A DNA stretch of 64,000 nt from Arcuatula senhousia (taxonomy: Eukaryota > Mollusca > Bivalvia > Mytilida > Mytilidae), in contig OZ020305.1 of NCBI GenBank assembly GCA_963971305.1, positions 5,737,001 through 5,801,000 on the forward strand, in the 5' to 3' direction. Below are positions 17,590 to 30,200 of the stretch, in pieces. A program made the translations under genes and the position numbers. Each line of letters starts with the position of its first letter. Position 1 is the stretch's first letter. Below the pieces are notes generated by a model that worked only from the letters and a program-made list of their open reading frames with translations, searched no databases and was not told where the DNA came from.

Positions 17590-19720
17590 TTCTCCTAGTG
17601 GTCTGTTTATGTGGACAGAGACAAAATTGTGTCTTTAACAATAGAAGCTAATTATTTTTGCTGGACATTGCACTAATGCACAGTAATTTGAAAAATTGAA
17701 GAACAACATAAAGCAAGTACGCAAAAATAGAAACAGTCAATGCACAATTTATAAGATATGGGTACTTCAAAGGTAATTTGAATGTTAAATTATCATTGAG
17801 CTTGATTACAACTAATTTAATTACACTCATTTATCGTTCAATTAACATTAATTTTACTAATAACACTTATTTAATGTCTATTTTAACATTAACCTAAGCT
17901 TAAAAATATATCTGTTCAATATAATGTTTATGCAATGATTTAAAAGTTGTATAGGTATGCCATAATGCTATTAGAATCAAAATAAAGACGAAATATGTCG
18001 ATGCCCGCGCGTAGGACCCAAAAAAGGAAGTCAAAGTCCGACAGATCTGAAAGTCGTTGCTAAGAATGTACAGTTTTTCATACTGAATCATCCTACCATA
18101 TATCAAATCTTTCTTTCTGAGCAAAACCCTTTTCATATCGGCCCAATCATAAACAGAAAGTAGAAGTCTGACAGCCTAATAGTCGCTTAGGACATTAAGT
18201 GTGTCATACTTAACCACCTTACTAAAATTTGGATAATTCTCATGTCCGGTTTCCAAATTATTGTTAAAATCAATCTAAGCCTGGATTAGCGCGGAAAATT
18301 TCACAGCTTTGATTTGTTTTTCAAGTTTCAAGTAAACTTGCTTGACCAAAGTCAAGAAGTAAAATAAAACATTAGGCCTTTCTCGGATATCAGGCATCAA
18401 ATAATAAGCGATAATGTACGGTTAAATTATTTTCATACGATTCTGATAAAATTTTACCAGTTACGATTTTCCTAAAACGTCATGCCAAAGAAATTTGATT
18501 TTGTGATATAAACAAGCAAAGATGTGGGTGAACCCACATCTGAGGTAAATTCCCTTAATAATATGAGACATGTTAAACTTGTTACACTTCTGGGGTTTGA
18601 AATTGATTTTATTTATTTCTGCGAATATAAAATCTATTAGCTATACATTAGGGTTAAGAGGTTGTTAAATGACGGCCTAATTTTCCAAGAAAAAACGATT
18701 TGATGTTAAATCTTTGTTTCTTATTACAGTATTTCTTGTATAATCATATCGTAAAAAGGTTTTTAAGGGGGGAGTAGGGGGGATTATGGTTAGTCCAGAG
18801 ATAAATTCAACTTGAAATCGGACTCTAAGGTTGATTTAGTATATATGGATGACTTGTTTCTAAGTGTTGCGGTTTGTGGCGACAAGAACATCTTATGGGA
18901 CAAATGTATTGCATTTTCAATCAAATAATGTGATAAGGTGTAGCTAGCCTTCTCCATGTACTATTTTCGTGATGACGTCATTTAAAAAAAATATGTTTAT
19001 AAATTAAATATAACAACAGAATTTCAATGAAAAATATTATCCCGAACTAACTTCATAATACTAATTTTCCCATCTTTACAAATACTTTAACATTGGTATA
19101 CAAACGAAACAATAATAACTATATTTAATGCGTAGTCATCAAATAACCGAAAGTAGAGATTCGCCAACGTATTTCATTGAAAGATTACTCCGCTTTACCC
19201 AAAAGTAGATATAAACTCATACAGAGATACCATACGGAGATGGAATTTATGAAAAACACTAAATTGTTGAAACATTTTATTGCAATTTAAAAAAGATATA
19301 TCAGCCGTTTTTTGTTGTTGCAACAATTGGATTAAAGATGAGTCCAAATTACAATAGATTATGTAGAAAAATTTATACAACGAATAAGCATAAAGTGTAT
19401 GTTGATTTTGTTTTTATTTGTTGTAAATGAATATTTTACATTAATGTCTATATTACTCACCTTTGTAAATTGTAATTTTGTTATGAATTATCTTTTTCGT
19501 TTAATTTGAAGCTGTATTGTTATAAGGAATTAGCGATTTATACGTAATGCTTATATTTTTTAGATTATCAAGTGTGTATAAAAAGAAAATATAAATATTA
19601 TGTTTTCAACATTCATTGCCATGTGACATACTTTTGACTGTGTTTATAGCTGTTTGTGGTTATCACCAGAAGAAAATTTTACTACTGGAACGGACAAAAT
19701 TTACTTTAAAACTACTTAAT
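17590..19720. other. Intergenic, nothing recognised
   Basis: About 2.1 kb of AT-rich DNA. A stretch at 18010-18180 has two loose copies of an AGGAAGTC.AAGTC.GACAG motif related to 8840-8870. No gene-like ORF. Confidence 0.5.
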
Positions 19721-19724
19721 GAAA

Positions 19725-20497
19725 GAAGCAAAGAGGCACCCACAAAAACAGCACGAAGAAACACAAAATACAAAATCAACCGAACGGATATCAACAACGC
19801 GAACTCAAGTCGTAACAAGAGTGAACTCAATAGGAGTAAAGCACACCCGTCGTGTTGCTAATTGCCAATTCAGTATGTCAAATCCGGTAAAGGAAGAAAA
19901 AACAAATTTCTACGACTAACCAACATCTGCACTCATTTGAGAGATAGAAATCCAATTTTTGTCTACGAGTGCACGGTGTCTACCGTAAAATTACTTGAGT
20001 GAAGACAGCAACCGTGGAGCAACATAACCCTGTGTCAGTCATTTCTGTGTCAAACGTGACGCTCTGCCAAGGAAATCGATGTAATTCCCGCAAGCTCTCG
20101 AGTAACGAATCAACTGTGATACAAAGACCTAATAAGCAGGAGCAGACGGAAAGTTGCTACACAAAAAAAGGGAAAGTTTGACGATTGGAAAGTTGAAGTC
20201 ATCACGTTCGGCGGTTTGTCATAGACTTTTGTTGAAAGTCTTCCTTGAGAGTAAATTTTGAGATGTACATCTAAATAAGAAGCAGACTTCCTAGAACCCT
20301 TTGTGTCCTTTATCTCAAGTTCCTGGGGATATATGAGATGGATAAAGTCACCAAATCGAGAATTGTTTAGTGAAAGGACATCATCAATATAACGGAACGT
20401 GAGGTTGAAAGAGAGAGCTAGTCTACGATCCTTTAAAGGACACGGATTTGAGGTGTAAACATTTAAGAGGGACATGGATTTGAGATTAGACACATAT
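19725..20497 (-). pseudogene. Penelope-like RT relic
   Basis: 20110-20493 on the minus strand encodes RRLALSFNLTFRYIDDVLSL through KSASYLDVHLKIYSQGRLST. The palm start is missing, and the tail part 19725-20110 is the recurring non-coding family end. Disrupted by frameshifts. Confidence 0.75.
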
Positions 20498-20499
20498 TT

Positions 20500-21118
20500 G
20501 ATGTCTGAGGCCGGACACAGATTTTACATATATATTTATATCAATTGATAGTAAGTTAATTATTTCCAATCACGAGATTTTGGCTCTACTAGTGCACATA
20601 CTTACCTTGCATTTACAATTAACAACTACATTTACACTATATCTTATAAAAATACTGATCCATATATTAATAAGATGCTCGTCCTTTTGACCCAATAAGC
20701 AGAAAGCTTATAAAGCTTGATCAAATATTATAATTACAACAATTTGCCATGCAATACATTTTAACAGTAAAAGTAACTTGTCTCATGCCGATAAATATGT
20801 TATAATCTTAAAAATACGTTGGTTTCGTTAAATACACCAATCCAATGTACATTTAAATTTGGTAAGGTCTGTGACCCATCTGTCATTCCTGGCAAAATCG
20901 TGAAGAGCTCCCTAGTAAAAGTTGGGTTTTTTTTTCAAAACATTTGATGGGTTTGAATAGAAACTTTATATGCACAAATAGTACTTTATAGCTGTGTAAG
21001 TTACAGATGATCGACTCCTCTCATTAATTTGAAGTTTAAGTTAGTTGCAGAGTAAATGTCGGATGGACAGAAAACTTAACAGGGGAATTAATTCGCATCC
21101 ACATTTCGGTAATTTTCT
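20500..21118. other. 3' flank of the right VWA7-like gene
   Basis: Contains the 3' UTR of the right gene by position. No clear polyadenylation signal in consensus form was seen. Confidence 0.4.
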
Positions 21119-21289
21119 TCAACTCGACGTTTCTTTTAATGGAATTCTTGTTGCTTTATCTTGAAGGTCATGGGAGGCTCTTTTCTTCAAATTATTGTGC
21201 ACAACTATTCCAACAATAATCGATATAATTAAGATCCCCACAGTCACTGAACCGATTATCACAGGTGTGGAAACATCATCATCGTTATT
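21119..21289 (-). CDS. Right VWA7-like gene, exon 20 (membrane segment, stop)
   Basis: 171 nt, acceptor TTATTGTAG, stop TGA at 21119-21121. An acidic start (NNDDD) leads into a 21-residue hydrophobic helix (VIIGSVTVGIL then IISIIVGIVV), a positively charged stop-transfer (KKR) and a 26-residue tail. This makes the product a type I membrane protein. I did not find a clear AATAAA nearby. Confidence 0.9.
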   Translation of the reverse strand, partial: NNDDDVSTPVIIGSVTVGILIISIIVGIVVHNNLKKRASHDLQDKATRIPLKETSS

Positions 21290-24200
21290 CTACAATAATC
21301 CAGTTAAAAGTTTAGTACAAGAAAATATTAAATCTAGTTCTCAAAATATAAAATTATAATTTTTTCATATTTCAGAATGCAGTATTTCATTAATCATCAA
21401 CAGGATAGGAACTTAATTAGTTATATTTTGTTCTTAGAGATCGCAGAGGAAGAGAAAATTTTAATGCAACAAAACCTGGTTTAACCCACAATTTCTCTTG
21501 ACATGTCTGCACCACGTCAGGACCATTGAGATCTTAAAGTGCCATTCTCTGTAAGAATCAGGCAATGGGTGAATCATGATTAAAAAAACACACAAGTTTG
21601 ACTTCAAAATACTGTTCAAAATGCTTTAAAAGTATCATAAAATGCATTGGCACTACTCAAAAGTGTCAGTAATTTGAGATATATTTTGGTTGAAATGCAT
21701 GTAACATTTGGATCTAAGGGAGATAACTCGTGTCAAGTCATACTAATTACCTATCATTGTAACAGAATTTTTTCTCCAACCTCTGATACTGGAGATGACA
21801 ATTAATGATTGTTTCTTAATTAGAAGGCTATTTTGAATGACAATTCATTGTCAAAACCGTGTGTTTTTAAAATCATGATTCAAAAATTTTCGATTTTGCC
21901 TGATTCTTACAGAGAACTGCACTTTTAAGTGCTGTTCTCTGTAAGAATCAGGCAATGTGTGAATCATGATTTAAAAAACAAACGGGTTTGACTACATAAT
22001 ACTGTTCAAAATGCTTGAAAAGACACCAAAAATGCATTGGCACGACTCAAAAGTGTCAGTAATTTGAGATATATTTTGGTTGAAATGCATGTAAAATTTC
22101 AATTAAAGGGAGATAACTCTGTAAAGTCAGCTAAAATCTCTATTATTCTAACATAAATTTTTCTCCATCCTATGACACTCAAGACAACAACAAATGACTG
22201 TTTCTTCATGAGAAGGCTATTTTGAATGCCCTTTCATTGTCAAAACCGTGTGTTTTTAAAATCATGATTCATTTTTTTTCAATATTGCCTGATTCTTACA
22301 GAGAACTGCACTTAATTTCTCAGGCATGTATTTGTTTGCCTTGTACTGCCTTTTGAAGTTTTCTTTTTGATTATTTGTGATTCATAATACTTGTTCGGTA
22401 GTTTGTTGTTACCTTTATTTTCTTTGTTTTATAGACATGAAGTTGATAGAAATCATCGGAAAATGATTCTTATTTGTGGCTTCGGCAACTATTCAGGACT
22501 TTTGATTTCAAAGACATGTCATAATCCTTACTTTTTCCTTTGCTATTACGTCAATATTGGCACATGGTAATCACTAGCCCGGTTGTCAAACTTAATTAAC
22601 ACAAATTGTACTAGTTTATTCTTCGGAAATTTTCCAATTGTCATTTTTTAAAGGCACATGATGACTTTCTTTGGTGCTAGATTAAGATAAATCTTTTTTA
22701 AAGTTTGACTTGAATTAATTCTCTTTCGATATATTTTGACTATTTATCTTTTTTTAATTCAAATGGTGCCAAGCCAAGTGGGGATACTTTGTAAATTATA
22801 CATATTCTTGATAACCAAAAAAAACCCGTTATCCTCACACCCTATTGGTACTGTGTATAAACTTTAAGGAGCTATATGAATGATTCTCACATTAACTTCA
22901 GTTTTAGAAACATTGTCATCCTCCAAAGGTTCCACTGATTCAACAAGTCGTCCATCAGACAAATCAAAGTTGCACTGAGACATAAAACCATCCATATCTG
23001 ATACAACCACAGCAACAATAGGCGTGCAACAATTGGAGCTACAAAAATACAAACCTATCCATTAGGTTATAAGTTTCCAAAACCTATGGCACATCGTTCA
23101 TGTCAACATTACAAAAAGATACACCCAAAAATTAAACTCAAGACTATAAAAAAGTCTAAATCATACACTCAAATTTTAAATTCAACACTCAACACTGCTT
23201 ACTCTTCCGGAGCACCTGTGTTCACTCTCGTTTCGACTTCAGTTCACGTTGCTGATTGTGTTTTGGTTGTTCTATGTTTTGTTGTGGTGATTTTTTGCCT
23301 ACCGATTTTGTTTTTTGTCTTATTAGATTAACGATATTTGATTGCCTTTTTGGTACACCTTTCCTTGCTTAATTGAAAATAATATACTCAAAATTTACAC
23401 TAAACACAAAGATTTTGTATTATGCTAATTATTTGACCTTTCTTACAAACTCTTGTTTGCTATTTGTTCACAATTAGAATCCAAATATTGCAAAAACAGC
23501 CCTAATGCCCTACCTTTATTACATAATTTGCATTTAAGGCCATAATTTTGAGGGTAAAATCTCCTTCTTTTGTTCAACTACCTGAGATTTGCCTTAACAG
23601 GTCCTTCTTCAATGTCTGTAAAGTTTTCAATGCGCAGGTCATCATTGGGAGCTCCAACCATTGAAACAGATTCTAACATTGTGCTTTTGAACGATATTTC
23701 TATCTCAGCGCTCCAAATATATTTAGTACAATTTGCAGTATTTAGGGAAGGCCTGTAACACTTTCTGTCAATATTTGATATTCTACATATTGGTCTTTCT
23801 ATCTCTGTGACCTAAATTACAACGGCATTTAAAAGCAATATTAAATAGTCTTTAAACCTAAAAGAAAATAGATTTTCTTTTTGGAATTATGTTATTTTTC
23901 AACTAGGTAATGGAGGTTTTACTTAATTACTTATAATGTTATTCCTCTCTGGGAAACGCTTCGTTAAGAAAGCATTGTGAAATTAAAACTTTCAAAAATC
24001 ATAATAGAAATTTTGTATTTCTGAAAGAGATTTTAGATCGACTGACAATTTGCTTGAAATCATAATCAGATGTTATAAATTGCATATATTATTTGTATCA
24101 TTTGACTGTTGACCTAGCGGGAAAATGCATAAATAAGTACTTACAAGCAGCGTCTCAGCAACTACTTGTTTGAGTTCATTTGAAGGATCCAGAAATAACT

Positions 24201-27200
24201 TCACTTCATACGAACTGCATTTCAAGAGAAAAAATAAATTATCATTTTAACAGAATTCTATCAATTATATGAATAATCTGGAGTTAGTGATACGAAAATA
24301 AATTGGCATTACAAATTTCATGGATGGAAGAACTATCGTGAGAGCAGCAAAATAAACAAGAATGGCACTGAAAGACAATCATTGTAGACTTGGTGTGTAT
24401 TCATATTGTAAAACAAATACTTCATTTTGATATACACAATGTAACCTTAATAAATACTTATCTAGCCTGACTGTTAAATCTCTGATTGGCAATATTTTTA
24501 TTGTGTATTTTCTAAATTGAACCTATGCTTCCCTTTTCGAGCCAAACTGTCGTGACTTCTATGTTGAATAAAACGAAGAAAAGCACTTACAACAACCCCA
24601 CATTTTCTGTTGGTTCAATGATGAATGTTCCGTTAACTGTGTCGTCTGCCGCTACGTCATGCTTGAATGACGACGGAGGTACAGCGAACGAGTGTTTGTC
24701 TGTGAGAGTTACTTTGTACGTTTCACTTGAAGTCCCTGTGTTTCTAATTTGATAAGGGATTTCCCGCCTCTTCCGAACTGGAATATCATCTAATAAAAAA
24801 AGAAGCAGTAGCAACAGAACAGCCCGGTTAGGAAACATACGAAGACATAACAGATAACTAAAATATGAGGACCACATAACACAACTAGAGATTTCAAGAA
24901 GCCTGAATCGCTCATCTGGACTTTAATGATACTCTACATAAGGTTTTTACAACACTAAAACATTGAGATTGTTGTCCATTTAAGGGTCACAACCTCTAAC
25001 AGAAACGAAACCTTATATGGTCTACCAGCACATGCTGTTTTTTGTTAATTGTTTGAGTGAAGCTAACAACCAAGGAGCAACGTAACCATATATAAATAAT
25101 TTAGACATGTCAATAAAATCATGGTATATCCCCAGCTGCTGGAATAGTGTATCAGTTGCGAAATGTTAACTCCATGATATTTTCGGTTTATGGTAAAGAT
25201 ATTCAAATCTGATCTCGAAACCTTATTATTATTTTCACAATTACATAGTTACCAGAAATAGATTCCACCCGTAGTTCTACACTTGAAGGGTGGTAATCTT
25301 TTTGAATTGTTCTGTAGACAGTATACATATCTTTATCTGTTACTCTGAGTTTAACTTGAAATATCTACAAAATTACATAATATTAACAAAAACAACTGAG
25401 TTTTGTACTTACATGTCTAGTTAAAAGTTTAAGGCATGGGTGAACACAAATGTGAATAGACATAAAGTTGTAAAACACAAAATTTATTTTTGTATAAATA
25501 TCAATAGTTTGTATTCGACGTCTTCGGAATATTTACTAAGGAATGGCTACCATTGTCACTATACTTGCACAGATGTTCATAGAGGTTTTATTATCACAAG
25601 AGGCAAACATCACCAAACAAATAAAATGTTGACCACGGTGAGAGTAGGTTTTAGATGCTAAAAGGGAAAATATAGGCAATTTTATCAATTTTAATAAAAT
25701 ATATATTATTTGATATTATTTTGAGTATAAAGTCAAAAAGTGGAAGCAAGGCATACAAAGTTTTTCGATCTTTCCTGACAGAAACTCGCTGATGCACATG
25801 TTGTGTGCCTGTGGAATATTAAAACTGCTTACAACCACAAACAGGTAAAAGTTAACGATATAGTAGAAGGAAATGAGATGTGGAATAAGTGTTCAAGTTA
25901 ATATAAACAGTAATTCAGAACTCTAATTTGGAAACAGCCACCAGACTTCAATTCGCTGTTCGCCGTTTTACAATAGGTCCAAGATAAAATTACTAGAATG
26001 GTGGTCTTCCATGAAAGATTTACGTTGCCTGTGTCGTAAAATATTTGTTAGATGATTTACAGGCATAAAATCGCCTTACACCATAGAGTACAATAGAAAG
26101 AAGTACTTGCCAAATATCAAGAGGCTGTGATATGTAGTTGCCTTAAAAAAATCGGCACAAATTTGTTTGTGACGCCGTAGGACGACGACGCAAAACGATG
26201 TCACAAGACGACAGATAGTGTCAAAGTAACCCCTATATGTCGCTTTGCAACACGTTGCAGGCGACATAATAATGCATATGATTCAAAACGAGTCCAAAAA
26301 AATGTTGTAGAAAGACCGCCTTTATGAACATTACCACCTAACATATAGACGACGAGTTCAAACAAACACTTTAACAGAGATTCCTTGCTTAGTAAATATT
26401 CTTAACGCTTAATAAGAGATATATACCTTATTTGGTATAACAATGTTAGCGATGCAAAGAATGTCGAAATCCATGACGATGTTCTCAGTGGAGTAATTTG
26501 AAATAGTGTAGCCTTGGTTATCGACTAATATCAGCTCATTACATGTCCCATTTTCTAGGTTTGAGATTGAGGCATAGAAGGTATAATTACCACCTGAAAC
26601 AAAACACAATAGGTAATATCAGAACTTAAAAGAATTTGACTCTAGTGTGATTTCAATTTCAAATTCTTTCTTATCAAAGTACATGTTAAATATCAAATTT
26701 TGTATTACACAAATTTGGGCAATTAATGTTCCACTAATGGTGCTTCGTAATGGAAATCATTATAATTAACACACAAGGAAGCCAAGATTTAGCCTTTCTG
26801 AAAATGTCTGTTAAAATTTGATAGATGGAAGATGATTGGATCAAAAAGCCTTAAGGAAGCTGAACTGCTAAACCTTATTTCACATAGAAATCCGGTTACA
26901 TCTGCTTAGGCACGTAGGGCAGTCATCTTCAAATTTCTCGACAAAAGATATGTTCTACAAGGAAGGACATATTTTTTCAAGAAATATTTGTTAACAAAAC
27001 TGCATGATTATCGCATAGACAGGCTTTAAAAGTGTAGAAAACATTAATATTTGCTTCCCACATTATCAAATGTTTTACGTAAATTGTTCAAATAATTAAT
27101 GGGCCAATTTTGTTTTTTAAAAACATCTAATTCTTCATTATCAATCCCCGAACGTTTTGCAAACTAACCAATTAAAGGCGAACCACTAAGACTTGTAAGA

Positions 27201-30200
27201 GATCCATCTATAGCCCTTTGGCGCATTATTCCTTCCACAACAATTGAACTTTGAACTGTGACATTGACTCTGAACCGAGTTGTTATTTTTCTCTGTAAGT
27301 AATATGTAGATGGTGGTAGTCTCTGTAAAAAAGGGAATTCAAGTTATTTTGCAAGAAATTAATTGCGAGTAATTGTTTGAACTACATTTTTTTTCTTTTC
27401 ATTACATTCTCTTTAAATCTATTATTGTTATCCAAATTGTTTAAAGCACCATGTTTCTTTCCTTGTAATGTACATGATTTATATCCTAGAATCTGGCTTC
27501 CCTGTTCGAACCTTTTATCTTTGAATACTTTTCATTCAATACTTTTGGTTTTTGACCTTCCAGTGTTTTGATTTAAATGCTGCCGATAAGAGAGGTTACT
27601 TCTTGAAATATAGATAAACAGCATTACCAAATTACCGTTTTTATACTCGTTTTGGTATTGTATTCCAACTAGTATTCCAATGCAAGACAGCAAGCAGTTA
27701 CCTCCGGTAATGTTGAAGACTGCTGGCTGTTTTCCATTGTGATTTTTTAAATTGCAGTTTCTTTAATGTTGGTTGTGTCGCGTACACTTATTCCACATCT
27801 CTTTATCGTCTATAGTAAAACAAAACACTTTGTACAAATGCATGTAAAACAAAAAATTGAATGGTATTCTCTATCATAAAACTTTAAGTCTTCCATAGTA
27901 AACTAAGAAACGGTGTAATGAATTAGTCTACACTCATGATTAAACATGTAAGATTAAGGCCTATTAACAAAGCGGCGACGTAAATACTTCTCATTTTCTT
28001 ACCCTGAGAGAGAAAATTATTTCATTGTTTGATATAATTCTTTCTCCAATATCAGAAGGAAACACAAGTTCGGTTTCTGCAAATAAATGAAATGAATCAT
28101 TATTTTCATTTCTAACTATTATATCAATATGTAGTATGTAATTTTGTTATAAAATCAACATGAACAGTGACTTCCCAATAACAAAATAAGGAGACTTTTT
28201 ACTAAATTTTATTTGTTTTGTTTTTTTATTGTGTGTGTTTTTAAAGATTTACTTAGTATTTAATGTTGTTAATGAACATTATCGTGCTGCCTCCCTGCAC
28301 ACAAACCAATATTTCATGCAGGTATCGTACATGATTCAAACACCCTTTCGATCAAAAAATAAACTCGTCCACCATAACGCAACAATGTGCATTGCATACT
28401 GAATTTTATGAATGAATCAGAAAGAAACCTTGCATAAACCAATGAAATAACAGAGATTTTTTAAAGGTAAAGTGTACACGATTCAATCAGGTAACAGATG
28501 AATAATCATGTATATTCTGTTACGTCGTTTTTTAAATTGCAAAGGAATAAATAAAGTTGGTGTCGGCCTTAAAAACAAAATGGAGATGTGTAAAATATAT
28601 GCTTAATTTTTACCTATAATAAAAGTTACTTAGATTATAATGAATATAGCAGGAAGGTAATTCCGTCTAAACTAAACAATCAAGCGAAACCAGCAAAAAT
28701 CTAACGAGTGTACTATGCTTCGCTGACGCTTACCTAAAAACTATGTTTATTGTATTTTACTTTATGAAACAATTTTATCAAGCAAAATTACATTAAAGGG
28801 AAACATGCCAAAAACGATGATTTGGAGTTAAACTTAAGGAAACACTTCAGATAACAAACTTAACGGCACAAAAAGCACGCAACAATAAACTAAACCACAA
28901 TTCGCATTATAAGCTAAATAAAAGTACTAATTACTGTTCGGGAACAGAAAGTCGACGTCTGTTACCGTTGTTCCACCAATAATGCTTATTTTAAGGACCT
29001 GAATCGATTGGTCTACAGTGATTTCAAGCTCTGATTTAGAAGAATCCCATGTTATCGTTTCAACTAGACTTTCAGCGGTAGGGAAAACATCCTGAAAAAG
29101 AAAATGAGATTAATAATACATACTGGTGATGTCTTGCAAACACACTTGAATTGATAAAAAAGGGATGGCTATGGCCTTTATTAATTGTGGTGTTTGCGTG
29201 ATACTTTTAAACTATAAATTTTCATTACACATGTACTTGTATTTTGATGTACGTTTGACAATTATTCTTTGATTTGATATACTTGTACCTCAATCACTTC
29301 CTGGACAGCAGTCTGAAGGTCGGTTTTAGTTGTGTGATAGACTGTGCCTCCCGTGGCTCGTGCTATTTCTTCATAGAATGATTTAACATTTCTTCGATGT
29401 AAAGCTATAATCAAACAAAGAAAGGCCTTTATGCATCCATAATAAAATGTAATAATATCATTCCACCCGTGTGGGTTCCGGGTGGCGAATAGGCCCGCAG
29501 CAGCGCTAAGCTTGTCGGTAAAAGTCCACTAAATAGCGCTCAGAAACCTGACATCGGGTCAGGCTGTTTTGCCCACAAAGCGACTGGGATGTGCGTCCAA
29601 GGTGATTGAATGGGGCAGCCCTGACATCGAGAGATGCGGGGTCGTCAGGCGATAATGCGGAAAACCTGACCGCAAACCATAGTGGTGTACCGTGTTGGGA
29701 AAAAATGTCACGTTCCTCGCACGTTAAGGGAGTACGAGCCTGATATTTTTTGTAATTAAAAGTTTTTTAGAATAGAAAATTTGGAAAGAATAGCTCAAAA
29801 TAGCTAGATTTTATGAAAAGAGTTTTCAAAAACATGGAGCTGTTTTCAAGATATAAGCACCTAAAAATATGGCGGGGAAAAAAACTTCTCTAGATTTTTC
29901 ATAGGAAATACATTGAAAGTTCGTCTTCTGTTTTAACATAGAAATTGTAATTAGAACTGAATGAAATTGTTATAGGGTGTTTATTATGACATTCTCTTAT
30001 TAGTTCTGAACAAATATCAAGAAAACATGTTGAAATTTTTTTAATGCATTTGAATGGATAAAAGCCGAGGATCTCGAAAATGTTCAATTTCTGAATCTCG
30101 TACTCCCTTAAAGAACCCTGCTGCAGGTTTCGGTAAGATTAGGACCCGTAGGATTCCCATGCAGGAGGCTAAATTTCCCGTCCCTACCCATCACTCCTTT

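Noticed and set aside
23570..23758. 62-residue plus-strand ORF
   Set aside because: Shadow of exon 18, which is on the minus strand and fits the gene by phase.
24525..24752. 75-residue plus-strand ORF
   Set aside because: Shadow of exon 16 on the minus strand.
27715..27820. Possible extra exon (acceptor then TIKRCGISVRD)
   Set aside because: It meets a stop codon after about 20 residues, has dispersed relatives at 36650 and 58270, and exons 12 and 13 already join in phase.
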